Shown one piece after another: positions 62,157 to 64,000 of a DNA stretch of 64,000 nt. Origin of the DNA: Spirodela intermedia (lineage: Eukaryota; Streptophyta; Magnoliopsida; Alismatales; Araceae); the NCBI GenBank assembly GCA_902729315.2, contig LR746269.1, positions 7,848,231-7,912,230 of the forward strand. The letters are read 5' to 3'. Each line of letters starts with the position of its first letter. Position 1 is the first letter of the stretch. The notes beneath the pieces are model-generated. The model made no database searches, had not been told where the DNA came from, and saw nothing but the letters and a program-made list of their open reading frames with translations. Both the position numbers and the translations under genes were made by a program.

Positions 62157-64000
62157 GTAGAGGAAAAGTTTCCAGGTTTTTCATTTTTCACCCTCGAAGA
62201 GATACTGAGTGCCAGTCCTTTTCCCTGCTTGGGGAATTGAGGCTCACTGTGGTCTCGTTTCGGTCTTATTTCCTTCATCATCGGTGACTTTATTTATTTA
62301 TATTCGTTTCGTTTCTCATCTCTGTGCAGAAAGAACTGGATGGCCTTCTGAGGGACTATGTTGGCCGCGAGACCCCGCTTTACTTCGCTGAACGATTGAC
62401 GAATCACTACCGAAGGCCTAACGGGGAGGGCCCTCTCATCTACCTTAAAAGGGAGGATCTCAACCACACCGGGGCCCACAAGATCAACAACGCCATTGCG
62501 CAGGCCTTGCTTGCCAAGCGGTTGGGAAAGAGACGCATCATAGCTGAAACAGGAGCCGGTCAGCACGGAGTCGCCACAGCCACGGCTTGCGCAAGATTGG
62601 GTCTGGAATGCATAATCTACATGGGTGCCCTGGATATGGAGAGGCAATCTCTCAATGTCTTCCGGATGAAGCTTCTTGGGGCAGAGGTTGGCCTCGGTCA
62701 TTATTTCCATAATGCTCCTAATTTTTTTTCTCTGGGCATCTTCATGATGCATTTATATAGTTTACCATGATGCTAATTAGAGGAATGTCAGTTCCAGAGC
62801 CGTTATATCTTCCGATTATTGCATAACCAAACTGGCTCTGAGGAGCTGGTGCCCAATTTGGCGCAAGAATCTAGTTTAATTTTAGAACCAAAGAGAGTGG
62901 AATGTTTTTATTTAGAAGACCTTGGTCTAAGAGACAGGGCACATTCCTTGAATACCTTCTTATGAGCTTTCGTTACTTACATTATGCAATGTTTTCTGAT
63001 CATCTGTAGGTTGTGATGGCCTGGTTTCGACCCATTGTCTCTTTCCCGCAAATGGTTTAGTTTTATAACCTTCTTGCATCTCTGCTCGGTTTTCTTCTTT
63101 TTATGCTCACTGTGACCACTTAAATCTTCTTCATCCATGGGCAATCAGACCAACTTTGAATTCTACATCTTATTATTTTCTAACTCTCCCAAATGTTCTA
63201 TTCCAGGTAAGAGCTGTCCATTCTGGGACAGCCACGCTGAAGGATGCCACCTCAGAGGCCATACGCGACTGGGTCACCAACGTTGAGACCACCCACTACA
63301 TCTTGGGATCTGCCGCAGGCCCACATCCATATCCCATGATGGTTAGGGATTTTCAGGCCGTAATTGGAAAGGAGACAAGGGCGCAGGCAATGGAGAGATG
63401 GGGTGGGAAGCCAGATGTGCTGATAGCTTGTGTGGGAGGGGGCTCGAATGCCATGGGGCTCTTCCATGAGTTTGTGGAAGACCCAGATGTGAGGTTGATA
63501 GGGGTGGAGGCTGCAGGGTGTGGACTAGAGAGCGGTAAGCATGCAGCAACTTTGACAAAGGGTGAGGTTGGGGTTCTACATGGAGCCATGAGCTACCTAC
63601 TTCAAGATGACGATGGACAGATAATTGAACCTCATTCAATTAGTGCCGGGTTAGTTCAAATAGAATTTAGTACCTGTTATTGCTATGATTATGTATCTGT
63701 GCAAGATCAAAGTATATTTAAACTATTTTTTTTCTTGTTCTCTGAATGGAAAAACAGCTTAGATTACCCTGGAGTTGGCCCTGAGCACAGCTTTCTAAAG
63801 GATATTGGACGTGCAGAATACCATAGCATCACTGATGAGGAAGCCTTGAAAGGTAAGTATGAGACGCTTTTGTTTTACTGTTGCAAAAAGGAGATGAAGA
63901 TTACTGGCTTTTGGGTTGGAAATGTGAATTATTCGCTATTTAATGTATAATATGTTGGAGATTTTTTTTGTGGGTTATAATAGATGCAATATTAATTATA
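61730..64000 (+). CDS. TSB: Tryptophan synthase beta subunit, 3' part outside window
   Basis: PLP enzyme that condenses indole and serine to tryptophan, normally in plastids. Visible exons: 61730-61903, 62330-62686, 63207-63649 and 63758-63852, encoding about 356 residues before the window ends. The core starts [20 protein letters not shown]. The PLP lysine is Lys109 in [19 protein letters not shown], the PLP-phosphate loop GGGSNAMG and [19 protein letters not shown] are all intact. The start at 61730 gives almost no transit peptide (about 15 residues before the conserved core). A Ser-rich transit-like frame beginning at 61585 ([20 protein letters not shown]) is one frame away from the core, and the core frame has a TGA at 61586. 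Either a short or non-plastid form exists, or a one-base indel separates leader and core. Confidence 0.93.
62121..62154. repeat. (GA)n microsatellite in TSB intron 1
   Basis: About 17 uninterrupted GA units between TSB exons 1 and 2. Confidence 0.95.

Overview
This is a window of nuclear DNA from a flowering plant. The genes are spliced with GT-AG introns, and exons are GC-rich against AT-rich introns and spacers. There is a PLS-class PPR gene, plastid-targeted enzymes, and two genes carrying plant microRNA target sites (miR393, miR398). The strong GC contrast, especially in first exons and in the intronless PPR gene, fits a monocot outside the grasses or an early-diverging angiosperm. That placement is an inference from composition only. 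(CT)n/(GA)n microsatellites are unusually common.

Layout. A TIR1-type auxin receptor lies on the minus strand (93-3518) and is transcribed away from a class I vacuolar Na+,K+/H+ antiporter gene, NHX (plus, 9301-17055). About 5.8 kb of repeat-rich spacer separates them and holds four TGACGTCA palindromes. Next come a GH28 exopolygalacturonase (plus, 18820-21031), the TRAPP subunit BET3 (minus, 21763-26027, convergent with the polygalacturonase), and a plastid-type RlmD/TrmA RNA (uracil-C5) methyltransferase (minus, 28029-35103, 15 exons). After these are cytosolic Cu/Zn superoxide dismutase CSD1 (plus, 38305-40299, with a 5'UTR intron) and an intronless PPR gene resembling Arabidopsis At2g36980 (plus, 40654-42522). 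Two tail-to-tail tRNA-Pro genes follow (43078-43149 plus, 43514-43585 minus). After an AT-rich stretch of about 8 kb with no recognisable gene come methionine sulfoxide reductase B (plus, 51833-53068), the plastid RNA-binding protein CSP41a (plus, 56672-60504) and the 5' part of tryptophan synthase beta (plus, from 61730, leaving the window).

The genes are ordinary, mostly single-copy housekeeping and stress genes and do not form a cluster or pathway. Loose themes are redox and salt defence (CSD1, MSRB, NHX) and plastid function (CSP41a, TSB, the methyltransferase). Exon chains were assembled by hand from splice consensus, reading phase and remembered family sequences. For every complete gene the exon lengths sum to a multiple of three and give a protein of the usual family length.

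The most notable structural features are: a miR398 target in CSD1 that exists only after a 5'UTR intron is removed; a miR393 site in TIR1; a short GC-AG intron in the methyltransferase; a possible frame break in the tryptophan synthase transit peptide; and more than a dozen independent local tandem duplications (39-246 bp units) scattered through introns and spacers. I found no convincing new multi-gene system, CRISPR array or intact transposon.
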